NCBI GenBank assembly: GCA_963573305.1
Contig: OY754333.1
Coordinates: forward strand, 17,605,013-17,669,012
Length of the DNA stretch: 64,000 nt
DNA from: Pyrrhosoma nymphula
Taxonomy: Eukaryota > Arthropoda > Insecta > Odonata > Coenagrionidae
Direction: 5' to 3'
Shown here: positions 37,288-48,570 of the stretch, piece after piece
Layout: each line of letters begins with the position of its first letter
Numbering within the stretch: position 1 is the first letter of the stretch
Program-made: the position numbers and the translations under genes
The notes under the pieces: generated by a model
The model's database searches: none
Told to the model about the DNA's origin: nothing
The model's input: the letters and a program-made list of their open reading frames with translations, nothing else

Positions 37288-39705
37288 CCGTATTTACTCG
37301 TGTAAGCCGCGCCCTCGTGTATCCCGCGCACCCCCATTTTCGGGTAGGCTCGTGAGGAAAAAAATTATTTTTTTCAAAAAATCAATTTTTTTCCCTTGAG
37401 CCTTCATCATTTTGTCATAACATGAATGCACGTTCTTTGATAGAAATTCTGTGCCAAAGTTAAGTGTTGAAGTACATCTTTCTCATGAATTTATTGCGTT
37501 ACGTTTTAATATCGTCACGATACACATGGTGCATATTTTTCTCCTAACATCACACAATTTTCACAGTTGTATACGATCATATCATCCAGCTCTAAAAATG
37601 GCATCTGTTCAAAATGAAATATCAAGCTAAAATAATTGCAGAATTATATACAATTTCAACCCATGATCATTCGATTACGGAAATCCATCGGCGAATCAAC
37701 AAATAAAAGCAGAATGCCGTCCGTAACTGATAGATGCCTGAAATGTTATAAGTTTGGTTCGTGGACATAGCTGATAAGTGACTCCCAGCGGGGAACGCCC
37801 CCCCCCCCCTCCCCCCTACTTTTGGAAGCCACCTGCGAAGTTTGGGCGTGGGAAAGCGATGAGTGAAATGTGATACTTTTGATGAAATGTGATGCTGACT
37901 CGAGAAGAAATATCGCTTTACTCCGACCCCTTAACTATGAGCGCCGAGGCGAGGGTGGGGGGAGAGAGAGAGAGAGTGGTGGAGAGGAGAGGAAGATGCG
38001 GGCCAAGGACGCGTAGCCGTTCGCTGGACTGCTGGAAGCGCCAGCGCTCGGCTTGAAGGCCTGTGGGAAAAAGCGCTGGACAGTGGACATCCTCTTTGCT
38101 TTACACGACTATAGTAATTGTATTAAACTTACGTACCAACTTGAGGAGTATCCGCATTGAAAGATAAACGATGCAGCTAGAACTTATATCAAAGCTCATT
38201 TTCGTACCACTTCTCATAGCCGAGTAGCATTTCCGCGAAATGATCGATTTTAGGCAAGTTAACTAATTTTTTCTCCGATGTGGCTGATATAAAGTACGCA
38301 CAAGTATGTATCAAGCCCTGTGAATTACGTTCTAGCAACATCCTTCCTGCGCGAAACGGTGAAAACAGAATTTCTTTATCTATTAGCATGGCGATGTAAA
38401 AGTCAACGGTCTAAAAATGGATTTCCTGGCGTGGTATCCACTTCCATAAGTGAATGATACTTCCTATTAAAGGAAGTAAAAACAGATTAGAGTTCCGATT
38501 CTCTCTTTGCATGCGCCGATGCACTACGTTATTTATCCCATTGGTGTGGCGATGCGTTTTAATGCTCACTCGGGCGCTACGCAACATAATTTCAGGTTGT
38601 GGAAAAATCATGGAGTGCGAAGTCAACCTCACAGATACCACCGGGTTAAGGGTACAATTTGAATCGACCGAAATAACGGCTCCCTCGTTCGAGCATCGGC
38701 CGTATCAATCTAGTGTTGGCTGCCGAGGCCCCTGAAAGGAGGTCCAACCCCTCCCCCACTAGTGAAAGCCACCTGGGTAAAAGCGAAACTGGGCGAGGGT
38801 AGATAATAACAGATAAGGTGAAGGAGTGATCCTCTCGGGTTACCCCCTTTTCTTTCTCGCGGAATGAGTCCCTCGCAGATGAATGTCGTCGCGCCCAGAA
38901 ATAAGGAACGAAGAACTTTTTTCTTGAGGGATCTTCTGGGAAAAACCCGCGGTTTGGACACGCCAATTGTTCAGATCTGACTGAGGTATCACCCTAAAAT
39001 CTGACAGCTTTATTGTTTCCGGCTGAGTGATTGAGAGGGATAGCTGGATGGAAGGACTGCCTGTAAGGCAATTTCCACAAACTCTGGGAAGGATATTTTA
39101 CCATTCGTCACGATAACCTGAATAGAGCCTCGTATTTCTGGTAATAATTATTTGTCATCACAAAACGAATGAGTGAATGGAATCATGCCTCTGTTTGATG
39201 CGAAGGCAGCTTGACCCATGGTAGTCGATTTCCATTGAAATGTAAAGAGTAGCAATATCTCCAAATATCAGGGCATCTTTCGGCTTTCGTCTTACTTCCG
39301 AATCATCCGTAAAAATTTATGACGCAAATCAACAATTAACATTACAAATTGATATATCGAGATAATATTGTTAAAATTCGTCGCGGCAAAGAGGAGTAGT
39401 ACCAATCCGCGAGTTGCTGCACGCCACACCGCCAGCTGCAACGGCAAAATAACTTATCCGGTGGCGTCAAATTTGACATTACTTCACACGTTTGAATTTT
39501 TTGTTTGGATATGTATGTTCGTAAGTCAGATGAACGTAAGGCGAGGACTTACTGTATTCACTTTGGAGAAACTAACCGCAGGAATTTAAGGTAAAATGGT
39601 GCGCGGCTTACATGAAAATCTAGAGGATTCGTGTAAGCCGCGCACCCCCATTTTTTCACCGGCATTTTCGGAAAAAAGGTGCGCGGCTTACACGAGTAAA
39701 TACGG
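37288..39705. mobile_element. TIR DNA transposon with TA flanks
   Basis: The first 25 bp (37288-37312) and last 25 bp (39681-39705) are perfect inverted repeats; the outer 20 bases are CCGTATTTACTCGTGTAAGC. TA lies outside each end (37286-37287 and 39706-39707), as for Tc1/mariner/pogo-type insertion. The motif GTGTAAGCCGCGCAC and its complement recur just inside the right end (39601-39612 inverted, 39632 onward direct), with CCCCCATTTT beside it as at the left end. The 2.4-kb interior contains only short frames; a decayed stretch near 37600-37700 could be a transposase N-terminus, but I cannot confirm it. An almost pure C run lies at about 37797-37817. This copy is probably non-autonomous or dead. 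Confidence 0.8.
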
Positions 39706-39707
39706 TA

Positions 39708-42700
39708 CTTACATAAATAAATATATTCTTAATTGAGCGAAGGAATTATTATTACTATAGGCAATCAAGAGCCGACGACTGGAGGCGTGAAAAGACATGC
39801 AGAAAATATGTTGGAAGGAGATGAAGAGAAAGATCAGTTTGGAAGATGTTCAGCCGTTTTACTTCTACGTCACAATTAAGAAAAATGTGAGGAAAGAAAA
39901 AATGCTAAACCCTGTTTTTTCGGCAGTCAACCCAATTTATTTGTGACATTTTGATCGAATGATCTAGGGTAGATCTAGGGCCATAAAATATCCTCAATAA
40001 AGCAAGAAAAAGAACACTATATGCACCTCCGACGACTTTTCCCCAGAATTGAGATCAGCCTAGATATTCTCGTAACGGAGTTTTTAAAGTGAAGTGTTCC
40101 ATTCATCCGCAAGGGTTTTTAAAAATAGCAACAGAACCTTAATGTTCTTAACACGAAGATCAAAAGTATTTGTTAATTTTTCCTTTTTTTTCAGATCTGG
40201 CCAGTTCTGATGGTTTCAAATAACTACGTTATGAGGCTATTCAACGAAGTTACGTCTTCTATAATTTTTTCTGACTTTTATGTATATACTTTATTCAGAT
40301 CATGTACCATATTCCTTCGTATATAGCACTGTACACAAGTGGTGGGTAGGTTTATTAAAAGTGAGATCCTTAAAAAACACAGCAATCTTCTTCCTCAAAT
40401 TCACTCGTATGTTTCACTCAAGCTAAGACCAGCAAATTGATAATCCAAGTAAAGTCAGTCAGTTGTTGGAGAGGACTGGATTTCACACCAATAGTAGTGG
40501 CAGGGGACGGATCCTATGTATTTACGATATTATTTGACGTGACGGAAAGAATGTTTCAATCATGTTCAAGTCGGATGTTGACTCCACCTCTACGAAGTAG
40601 ATATCATCATCATGTAACACCTAACAGAGAGAGATTGTGGGCATGATTCTCTTATATATGTATATCTGATACTCTTGCCTGATAAAAAGTAGTTTTGATT
40701 GAATAATCCTCTTTCCTATTATATTGAACATTCTCTTTCCTTTGATTCCGTATATTATTTGCAAACTAAGGGATAGGTATCATTTATTCTAACGTCAGAG
40801 ATCCTAACATAGAAACATCTGGTAATATTATATCCTCGAGGAAAACTCGACGTATTTGTGACTCCCTAGACGACTTAGCAAATGTTTTACGGCTGGACCT
40901 CGTAAGCAGATACCTTCACATATTTTACTATTCTTCACCTTTAAACTATACCTCGACCACATACGGCTTTTTTCGCCGAATAGTGTCGTTTTTTGTAGTT
41001 AATCAAGTTAATGATTGAATAAAAAAGGTGTCCGCTGGAATTTATCATAAAAAGTAACTTTTTTCTAGTTAAGGCTTAGAAAAAAGCTTTATCAAATAGA
41101 CGAATAGTTAGGGAGATTTTTACAATCCTAGACATTAAAAGAGATGCCATTTTGCGAATGTGAATTATGTGAATACGTCAATGTGAATGTATAGGTAACC
41201 GTATTAAAATTTGATTAAAACCTAGAATATTTCACATGAATTTACCACGCTATTAATCACAGACCTTGAATTTGGTCTAATGTTAATGAAGTTGGTCTTC
41301 TTCAGTTCCTCCGTAAAATAAATTACTTTCAATGTTGCATCCTAAAAAGTGAAAAAGTCAAAATATGCCTGATACGTATCCATGATTGTGTAGCCAAAAT
41401 TATTTTAAATATTAAACTTAATGAAGCAACAGACCCGATGTATAATAAAAATGATGTTGCTTATTTGTCAATCGTAGAACCTTTGAGTCAAAAAACGTAA
41501 CCTAAAATGGTAAAAAAATACATTATTTACCATCTGATTCCATCCACAGAGACGTTCATTAACCAGGCTCTTATGCTCGAAGCTTTTTCTAAATTTTATT
41601 TCCCTTCGTTGAATGGAAACAGCTTTCCCCCAGCCATTTTTATCATCGTTATTCCACGTAAATATTCTGGAAAAAATGAAATACTATCGCAATTGCAACT
41701 TTTATATAATTCGTCACTTTAATCACCAATGTCTTAACGTTCGATGAAACTCACACCAATTACATATAGAATGATTAAAATTAAATGGATTTGACCAAAA
41801 AAAAACATTCGACCTTATAATTAACAAAGATAGATCTTTCGAAAATTAAAACCAAATAAATGTTTTATGAAAACTTTAGAGAATTGAAATAACACACTAA
41901 AAACAAATGTAATCATGGACCCTCCAGTGCATTTTCAATGTATATCATAAAAGAAGTAAATGAAGACTACACATTCGTTATCATTACGCTTTGTTTTCGG
42001 TTAAGAAGCTATGATATTCGCCCAAATATAATGATATCACTTTCGTTTAACTTTCATCTCCTAAATCAAGATCAACCTTCCATATTTTATATATCTGAAG
42101 TGTGAAAGGGTCACTGAAAACATATAAGAAAATCTAAAGTTGATAACATTGGGAATTCTTAAATCTAATGGCCCTATTTGTGTTTTAATAAAATAAATAA
42201 ACACTAAAGTGCAGTCGTATATTCACAGTCGCATAACGGTAACTGGAGCCGAAATGACATCATTCCTCCTTCTTCGTAATAAAATACGAGATTATCTTAT
42301 ATTAATTCAATTAATGAACGTTTAAACTAGGGTGTGCATTATTTACTGCACGCATCAATTGAAATCATCGTTTAGATAGCGCATTGAATGGAATTAACAT
42401 TTTTTAAAGCAGTGGAGAAAAATGGTATAAACATTTTCCAATAAAACAATTATCATTATTACCCTTGCTTAGCCGGAAATATATTCAACATGATTAATAA
42501 AAATAAAAATCATTTGCATGAATAAATAAAAACTTCTGTTATTTATCTTTGATGGATCGAGGAAATTTCATTCACTTATTTTAACAAACATAGTACACCT
42601 TAAGCCAGTGTAAACAGATGCAGAACAGTGCAATGCAGTAACGATAAAATATGTAGTTAAAAAAGGAACGCTTTGTAGCATTTCACCAAACAGCTCATAT

Positions 42701-44230
42701 TGAACACACTCGTGGGAGTACGGGGCTACATCGAAGAGTCTTACCATGTTTCCGAGAAAAGCAAACTCGGCACCCACGTCATTCTTCCCGAAGTACTGTT
42801 TGCTTTATGGGGTAAATAAATCTCAAATTCGCTCACGTTATAGCAGTCAAATTTTTGACAACGTCATCGGTTCCAACCTCCTCTATTTCCCATCAACTTT
42901 GCATCACCTCCTTCCCTCTTTAGGTAGATGTACCTTCCTTCTTCCTATACGCCCCGCCCTCTCCCATCGTTTTGGACACTGTGCTGCATTGGGCTCGGAG
43001 CCATAAAAGTTCGGTTGGGCATGAACGGTGTCGGAGACCGGTAATGCGTCGTAAGGGTGGCTCTGCAGGGGATGGTGTAACGGATGGAAGCGAAAGGGGT
43101 GAGTACAGCGGCCTCACACTTGCCTCCCCCTTTAAACTATAAAGTGCCACGTGGAAACATCTCCCTCTCAAGCGCAGCATCAGTTCACTCTCCCACGCCC
43201 TTATAACCTCGAAGTCCTCAAAACTAATGCATTCACTCTATCTGTACTAAGAGAAGTTTACCCGAACTGCTTTTCCCTTTGGATTTTACATCTTCTTGAC
43301 TGTATATTTATTTTTTTATTCAATAAGACTTCGTTCAATTAGGCAAATAGCCAGGTAGAGTATTTATATTGAAAGTAAAAATATAAGAAAAGAGAAAAAA
43401 GTTATAAAATTCGTTTTAAAAATTGTGTACAATTATTTCTAAATATTTTCATAATTTTCGGGAATGACCTTTAAATATATTTTGATAACTCAACCCATAA
43501 TCTTATTCATCGAACTAAGAAGGAGTGGTTTTAAAGCCTTGTTTTTGCCTATATTTAATTTTTTTACTGTATTTCCTGCCAATTTAGAAGAAAGTGTCAA
43601 ACCTTTTCTTTATGTCCTCTCAATCCTATTATTTTTTGGCGATCTACAAGTCCCACATAGCCTCTTCATCATCTTTCTCAATTCCAGAGATTTCTATACT
43701 AGGATGAATTCTTCTATCATTACTGTGACACTGTCCGTCCTTGTATGTTCACATCAAATATATCAGGCTACATTCCTTTATAATTTTTCAAACTTGATGG
43801 TGTTAATTTTTCATATGGATCCCAAACATCTGCTCTGCACACTATTATTGGACGAGCAACTGTAGTGTAGGCCATTCATTTAATTTCACTATCACTACCC
43901 TTCATATTTATTATAACACTAAGCAGATACGATCGTATATACATGCTATTCCCCCCATCTTATCCATAAGTGCTCCCAAACGTGGTTTATATATTTATCC
44001 TTAGAAGGTAGAGCTTCCATTTAAAACAGTGTAGTAAAACATCTATCATTTTAGTTATATTTTTTATTTAAATTTGGTTTCTTTAACTGAAATTTAATTA
44101 CTCACATTTGTACATTAATAACTTGGCTTATTCCAGGCTCAGCTATAACAAGGTAAATTCCATGCGTTTATAATCTAAGGCTGCTGTCTCACTTGGGTGA
44201 GCATGGACGCATGAGCCTCTGCGATCTCCG
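39708..44230. other. Unassigned; GC-rich patch 42900-43210
   Basis: Mostly AT-rich without a recognisable gene. At 42900-43210 a GC-richer patch contains TATAAAG (43138-43144) and a CATCAGT (43178-43184), which resemble an insect TATA box and initiator. The 44-bp spacing is longer than usual, and no credible first exon follows. The 133-codon plus-strand frame at 43464-43865 is pyrimidine-biased and unrecognised. Confidence 0.35.
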
Positions 44231-44239
44231 AAAATTCAT

Positions 44240-44395
44240 TGGCTTGTTATAAGATTTTTCAGGGGACGAAACACCAGAACTTGACAGACACACCGACGCC
44301 CTGGGCATGCGAAAAACCGGCCCAGGGAGAACTCGAACCCGCGACCCTCGGATTAGCAGGCGAGGACTTTATCCCGCAGTCACCGGGGCCGGAAA
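44240..44395 (-). mobile_element. tRNA-Ser-like SINE
   Basis: The minus strand from 44390 to 44319 (72 nt) is tRNA-like from end to end. It starts GGCCCCGGTGACTGCGGG, has an anticodon-loop-like CTGCTAA (GCU in anticodon position, as in tRNA-Ser), then GGGTTCGAGTTC as a B box, and ends GGGCC complementary to its start. The T stem has mismatches. The sequence continues on the minus strand into a body of at least ~75 bp, which is why I call it a SINE and not a tRNA gene. The 3' end is not defined. Confidence 0.6.
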
Positions 44396-44917
44396 TTCAG
44401 ATTATGTATTCGGGCATTGAGAACCCGGATGACCAGAAATAAAAAAACACTGGCCCATGTCTCCTCATTTAGCCGTAAAAAAAATAAAAAAACGTTTTAA
44501 CTATTTTCCTTCAAATACAAAATTACATAGATTTGACCGCTTCTCGTGAGATAGAGTTTTTATCAAGTCCATAGATATCTTAACACAATTCGCACGTAGC
44601 TACAGTTAAAATGTTTAATAGTTCTAACGATAAATCATATGTTCCATTAATAGATGAACAATAAATATGACTAACAATAAGGAGAGAAAAGTTTTCCTTC
44701 AAGATAAGTAAACAGCTATTCAATTGAAAAGTGGTCATCGCCTAAAGTAAGCTATACGTCTCTCTTCAAATTCGGGCTCTCAAATTGCCATGCATAGGCT
44801 GGTACACCAGTAGATGCGTAATGGCATAGGCATGCACTCATAGAGCCTTGGTAATTCTTGGTAACTCACTCACTCAAACCTTGGTAATTTTCAGGCAACA
44901 CTTCGTAGGTAAAAGAG

Positions 44918-44959
44918 CTATAAACTCAACACCTCAAACTATAAACTCAACACCTTTGC
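44918..44959. repeat. Two-copy 21-bp tandem repeat
   Basis: CTATAAACTCAACACCT occurs at 44918 and again at 44939, with small differences in the last bases of the unit. Confidence 0.8.
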
Positions 44960-45300
44960 CACCATTTTTTCGAGCCGACTACTTCGATAGATAACTTTCA
45001 AGGGAAAACCTTATATTTTACGCAGGAGAGTTCATAAATCGTGATTTACATCCGTGACTTATGCCGTGATTTTAGCTGAATGCAGTCAAGTATCATTTTT
45101 CGCCTTGGTGAGGCATAGGACTAAAGTCAACCTCTTTGCGAATGGCGTCTTCCGCTGTTGAACCAGTTTGCTCATATCCAGGGATGCATGCATGGCCTCA
45201 AAACCACATACAATCGTATGTTATCCCGGTTTTTCTATGTTTCATGCCCTTAAAAAAATCATATACCCTCTGAAATAATGGGATATTTACGCAAACTTAC

Positions 45301-46560
45301 TTACTCCTCGGCGCTACAGTCCTTGTAGGGCCGAGGAGCCTCTCCGACAATGTTAGCCCAGACATCACGATCTCCTTCATGAGTTCTCCATCTTCTTACT
45401 CTAATCTTTCTCAGATCATCCTCTGCATCTTTTCCGATGTCTTCCTCTCAATCTTCTACCACCAGGATGTCCAAGGTATATCTTTTTCACCATCCTATCC
45501 TCAGGCATTCTCTCAACATGCCCCAACCACCTTAACATGTTACTCTTAATTTCTGCCACTATGTTACGATGATTGTAGAGTTCCTACAGTTCTTTATTTC
45601 TCCGTATTCTCCACTGTCCGTCTTCCTTACTGCACCAAACATGTTTCTTGGCACTTTCCTTTCCCATCTTTTTAGTAGCTCTTCTTCTGCAGTAGTCATG
45701 GTCCATGTTTCTGAACCATACATAACCACAGGTCTAATCAATGTTTGATGAATATTCGTTTTCAAGTTCCAACTGAGGTTCCGTGTCTTGAGTACCTTCA
45801 ACAAAGCTCGATAAGCCCTATTGCCTGCTGCAACCCTTGCTTTTATTTTTTCTTGAATTTCATTAATTTTGTCACCAGCACTCCCAAATATTTGAAGTTG
45901 TTACATCTGTCATAGTTATTACCATTTAATTCTATAGATTTATCTTTTACAGTCGTACTTTTCCTGGAAGAGAACAAGTACTGAGTTTAGGCACAGTTCA
46001 CTTTTAGCCCAACTTTTCCTGCCTCCATCTCTAATCTCTCCAGTCCTTCCTCAAGATCTTTGAGTCTTCTTGATACCATATCGATATCATCAGCTTAGGC
46101 TATGTTTTGCGATATACGGTTGAACATTGTACTACCTGGGTTGCTGACTTCTGCTTTTCTCATCACCCGCTCCAGGACCACATTGAAGAGTATGGTGGAT
46201 AGTACATCTCCTTGTCGCAAGCCCTGATTAAGTTCAAATTTTCTTGTGAGGTTTTTTTCTATTTTGACCTTACATATTGTATTCTTAGGGTCATTTGTAT
46301 CAATCTGATTAATTTGGCTGGGAATTCCGTTTCACCATAGACTGAAACAGGTTATTTCTCTTTACACTATCGTACGCTTGCCGAAAGTCCACAAGCAATT
46401 GGTGCACATATAAATTGTATTCATTACACTTATCCATTTTCTGTATAACTATGAAGATATGGTCAGTCGTTGATCTACCTCGCCACATTGGTAGTCTCCA
46501 AGGGAAATTGACGCAAGAAGCCGGAAACTGGGTGATGGGCACTTGAGGAATCTAAGAGCG
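45301..46560 (-). pseudogene. LINE pol pseudogene (reverse transcriptase and C-terminus)
   Basis: Read on the minus strand, this is the 3' two-fifths or so of a non-LTR retrotransposon pol gene, broken by stops and frameshifts. In order: RGRSTTDHIF and HQLLVDFRQAYDSVKR (reverse transcriptase motif A, about 46500-46370); QGLRQGDVLSTILFNVVLER (motif B, about 46225-46165); the catalytic ADD at 46086-46094, preceded by a stop TAA (46095-46097) where an aromatic residue is expected; then SIELNGNNYDRCNNFKYLG; TLIRPVVMYGSETWTMT (about 45750-45700); and a tail RVRRWRTHEGDRDVWANIV ending CSAEE-stop at 45301-45303. The 5' end (endonuclease) is absent. The clade is not certain; the family is widespread in insect genomes. 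Confidence 0.88.
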
Positions 46561-46747
46561 TAAGATGGAATTTTTAAAAACGTTTCGTTTTAAGTGCAGT
46601 CTTGACCTCTAGTAACTCAATAAAAATAACTACGGCTTTGCGAATGCACCCTGATATTTGCGACTGTTTCACAACTGAAGGATAACTGATCTGACATACC
46701 TGGGCTGATACGTTGGGGTAAATTTTAACTGAGATGCTCTTGCACTC

Positions 46748-46798
46748 ATACCCGTCTCCCATAGAATACTAATAATGTATTCTATGGGAGACGGGTAT
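46748..46798. repeat. Perfect 22-bp inverted repeat, 7-nt loop
   Basis: Arms at 46748-46769 and 46777-46798 are exact reverse complements (core CCCGTCTCCCATAGAATA) with loop 46770-46776. It lies about 190 bp beyond the truncated 5' side of the antisense LINE. This could be a local inverted duplication or a hairpin-type repeat. Confidence 0.8.
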
Positions 46799-47659
46799 AG
46801 AATAGATCCCTACACTCAAGAGTAATATTGAAAAAATATCCTCATTGAAATAAAGAGGTATATTCGTGATTCAGGATAAATCCTTCATTGAAACCCAAAA
46901 CAAGTGTTCTTTGTTCTTATGACTCCTCGTAAAAACTCTTTAAAAAAGTAGAGAACTAACAACACATAAACTAAAGAATAGAGCTAAATATTAAAAAAAA
47001 TTAATAGAATTTCCCCAGTTCTACTTTTCACAGAACAGCTCAAAACTGCTGTTTCTACCAATAAAACTAATTTCTTCTCAAGAAGAAGAAGAGCCTGTGC
47101 TTTATAATGGTAAGTCTATGGGGATAAAATTGAGATGGCAGCGTGAGAAAAATTTATATTATTTATTTATCCTTATCTCGAGGAGTCGAATACTTGAGGA
47201 GTTGAGTCCAATCCAAGCAAATGAAATCTCTATTCCGTCATTAATGCGGTATATAGCCACTCAGTCGAAAAACAATACTAGTCTTATAAATACTTTATTC
47301 CTAAAAATTAGAAAGCCTCATATAATTAATAGTGGTTTCGCAAAAATAGAATGTTTTCTCTTTTGAGATATTATCGAAAACAGCCACTTTGTGCGGAGCT
47401 AAGTCCATTACTCGAAAAATACAAGAGTGAATATTGTAAGAAATGTGTGGACAGATATTATTCTGTAGAATTAATAATGTCAGGCGTAACTTTTTGAAAA
47501 TCCATGATGATTCATCAGTCAAAGAATTTATAATTTTCACCATAGATATTTGTTGTCCACCGATTTCATCTCAAAAGCAACATTATCAGGACACCTGCTA
47601 CAAATATCAGAACAAAATGAATTGTCTACGGATATTATTCTGTAAAACTGACATTCTCA
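46799..47659. other. Unassigned DNA
   Basis: AT-rich, with frames up to 89 codons and no domain recognised. It may be the upstream body of the element whose tail carries the hammerhead-like motif at 47684. Confidence 0.4.
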
Positions 47660-47740
47660 GCACTAGCTTGGTAAACTAGTGCCCTGATGATTTCAACTCT
47701 GCGATGAAACCGGTTGACAATAAATAAATATATTTTGAAA
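47660..47740 (+). ncRNA. Hammerhead-like motif and hairpin in an element tail
   Basis: A 7-bp hairpin (GCACTAG 47660-47666 with CTAGTGC 47676-47682) is followed directly by CTGATGA (47684-47690), a 15-nt spacer, GAAAC (47706-47710), CG, and GTT. This is the same order CUGAUGA ... GAAAC-NN-GUH as at 16.44 kb, here on the plus strand. Stem I of a classical hammerhead does not form well and stem II is weak. The AT-rich AATAAATAAATATATTTT after it looks like an element 3' end. Confidence 0.35.
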
Positions 47741-47869
47741 ACTACATGGTTATCTTAATGATTCAGTAGTCAGCAGCATTTTTGGCGTAAGAATAATAAA
47801 TTAAGAGATATTTTTTAATGACTTTATCCAACTAACGCGCAATCAAACCCCCGTCGTTTTCACTGAGAA

Positions 47870-48430
47870 GTCGCATCGCCTGGCGACTTCAACCATTACG
47901 ATCGACCCTTTTACACCCGAATCCCTCCATCTATCCCACCCATCCTCCGCCCCACAATTAATACGACTCAGACCCTTGCTTGCTTCCACGCACCATTTTT
48001 AACTGTGCCATCTCTCCTCTCACGGCAAACGGGGGTCCTTTCTCTTATTACACCGAACATTCATCCATTTCCCCTGAACACCCCTCCATTCTCCATCTCA
48101 AGGACTATCAACCCCCATTAGATCTTCTACCACCTCTACTCAACCCTGATCTTCCCTCCTCCGATATCCCAGCCGTTCCCTTCATGGAACCCTTTCCTCT
48201 CTACTCACCCGCTGTGCAGATGAGAGGAGTAACTCAAGTTTTTGCAAACTTTCCCAGATTAACTTTTCCCTTTTCACCTTTAGCGTTTCACATGGATGTG
48301 AGGGAAGCGCCTTAAACGTTGCTTTCCCTCACCCTCTTTTATTTCATCTCCTCTGCTTTCTTCTTCCCCTTGCCAACCACTTATCATCCCCTCCTCCATT
48401 CTCAGAGATTGAATCTTTGCATGCATACTA
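47870..48430. other. Pyrimidine-rich block with an unrecognised Pro-rich frame
   Basis: From 47980 to 48315 a 111-codon plus-strand frame (TTG first codon) encodes a Pro/Leu/Ser-rich peptide with repeated PP and LLPPLL-type runs. There is no signal peptide, no domain I recognise, and no splice or promoter context. The frame is embedded in a C+T-rich stretch, which by itself favours long stop-free Pro/Ser/Leu frames. A real exon is possible but unsupported. Confidence 0.2.
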
Positions 48431-48520
48431 ATCGTGGAGCCGCTGTATTTTAGGGCGGAAAATAATTAAAAAAAGCATGTGTATATTAAAATCAAGCAAA
48501 TAAAGAACTGTCAACTTAAT

Positions 48521-48570
48521 TATTTCACTACGTCTCGTGTTTCGACGTAATAAAAAGCCATCATCAGGTA
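48521..48570 (-). ncRNA. Hammerhead-like motif, minus strand
   Basis: On the minus strand: CTGATGA (plus 48561-48567), a 17-nt spacer that can pair GGC with GTC, GAAAC (plus 48539-48543), a 7-nt loop, then GTA. Stem I gives only three pairs next to the core (C-G, A-U and a U-G wobble). The overall order matches the motifs at 16.44 and 47.68 kb, and the surrounding AT-rich tail is of the same kind. Activity cannot be judged. Confidence 0.35.

Noticed and set aside
40498..40516. GGCAGGGGACGGATCC as another end of the CAGGG-CGGATCC element
   Set aside because: The match covers only about 14 bases, has no inverted partner nearby and lacks the G-rich run seen at the other ends.
47980..48315. 111-codon Pro-rich frame as an exon
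   Set aside because: It lies in a C+T-rich tract where stop codons are rare; there is no recognisable motif or start context. Kept only as an unresolved block.
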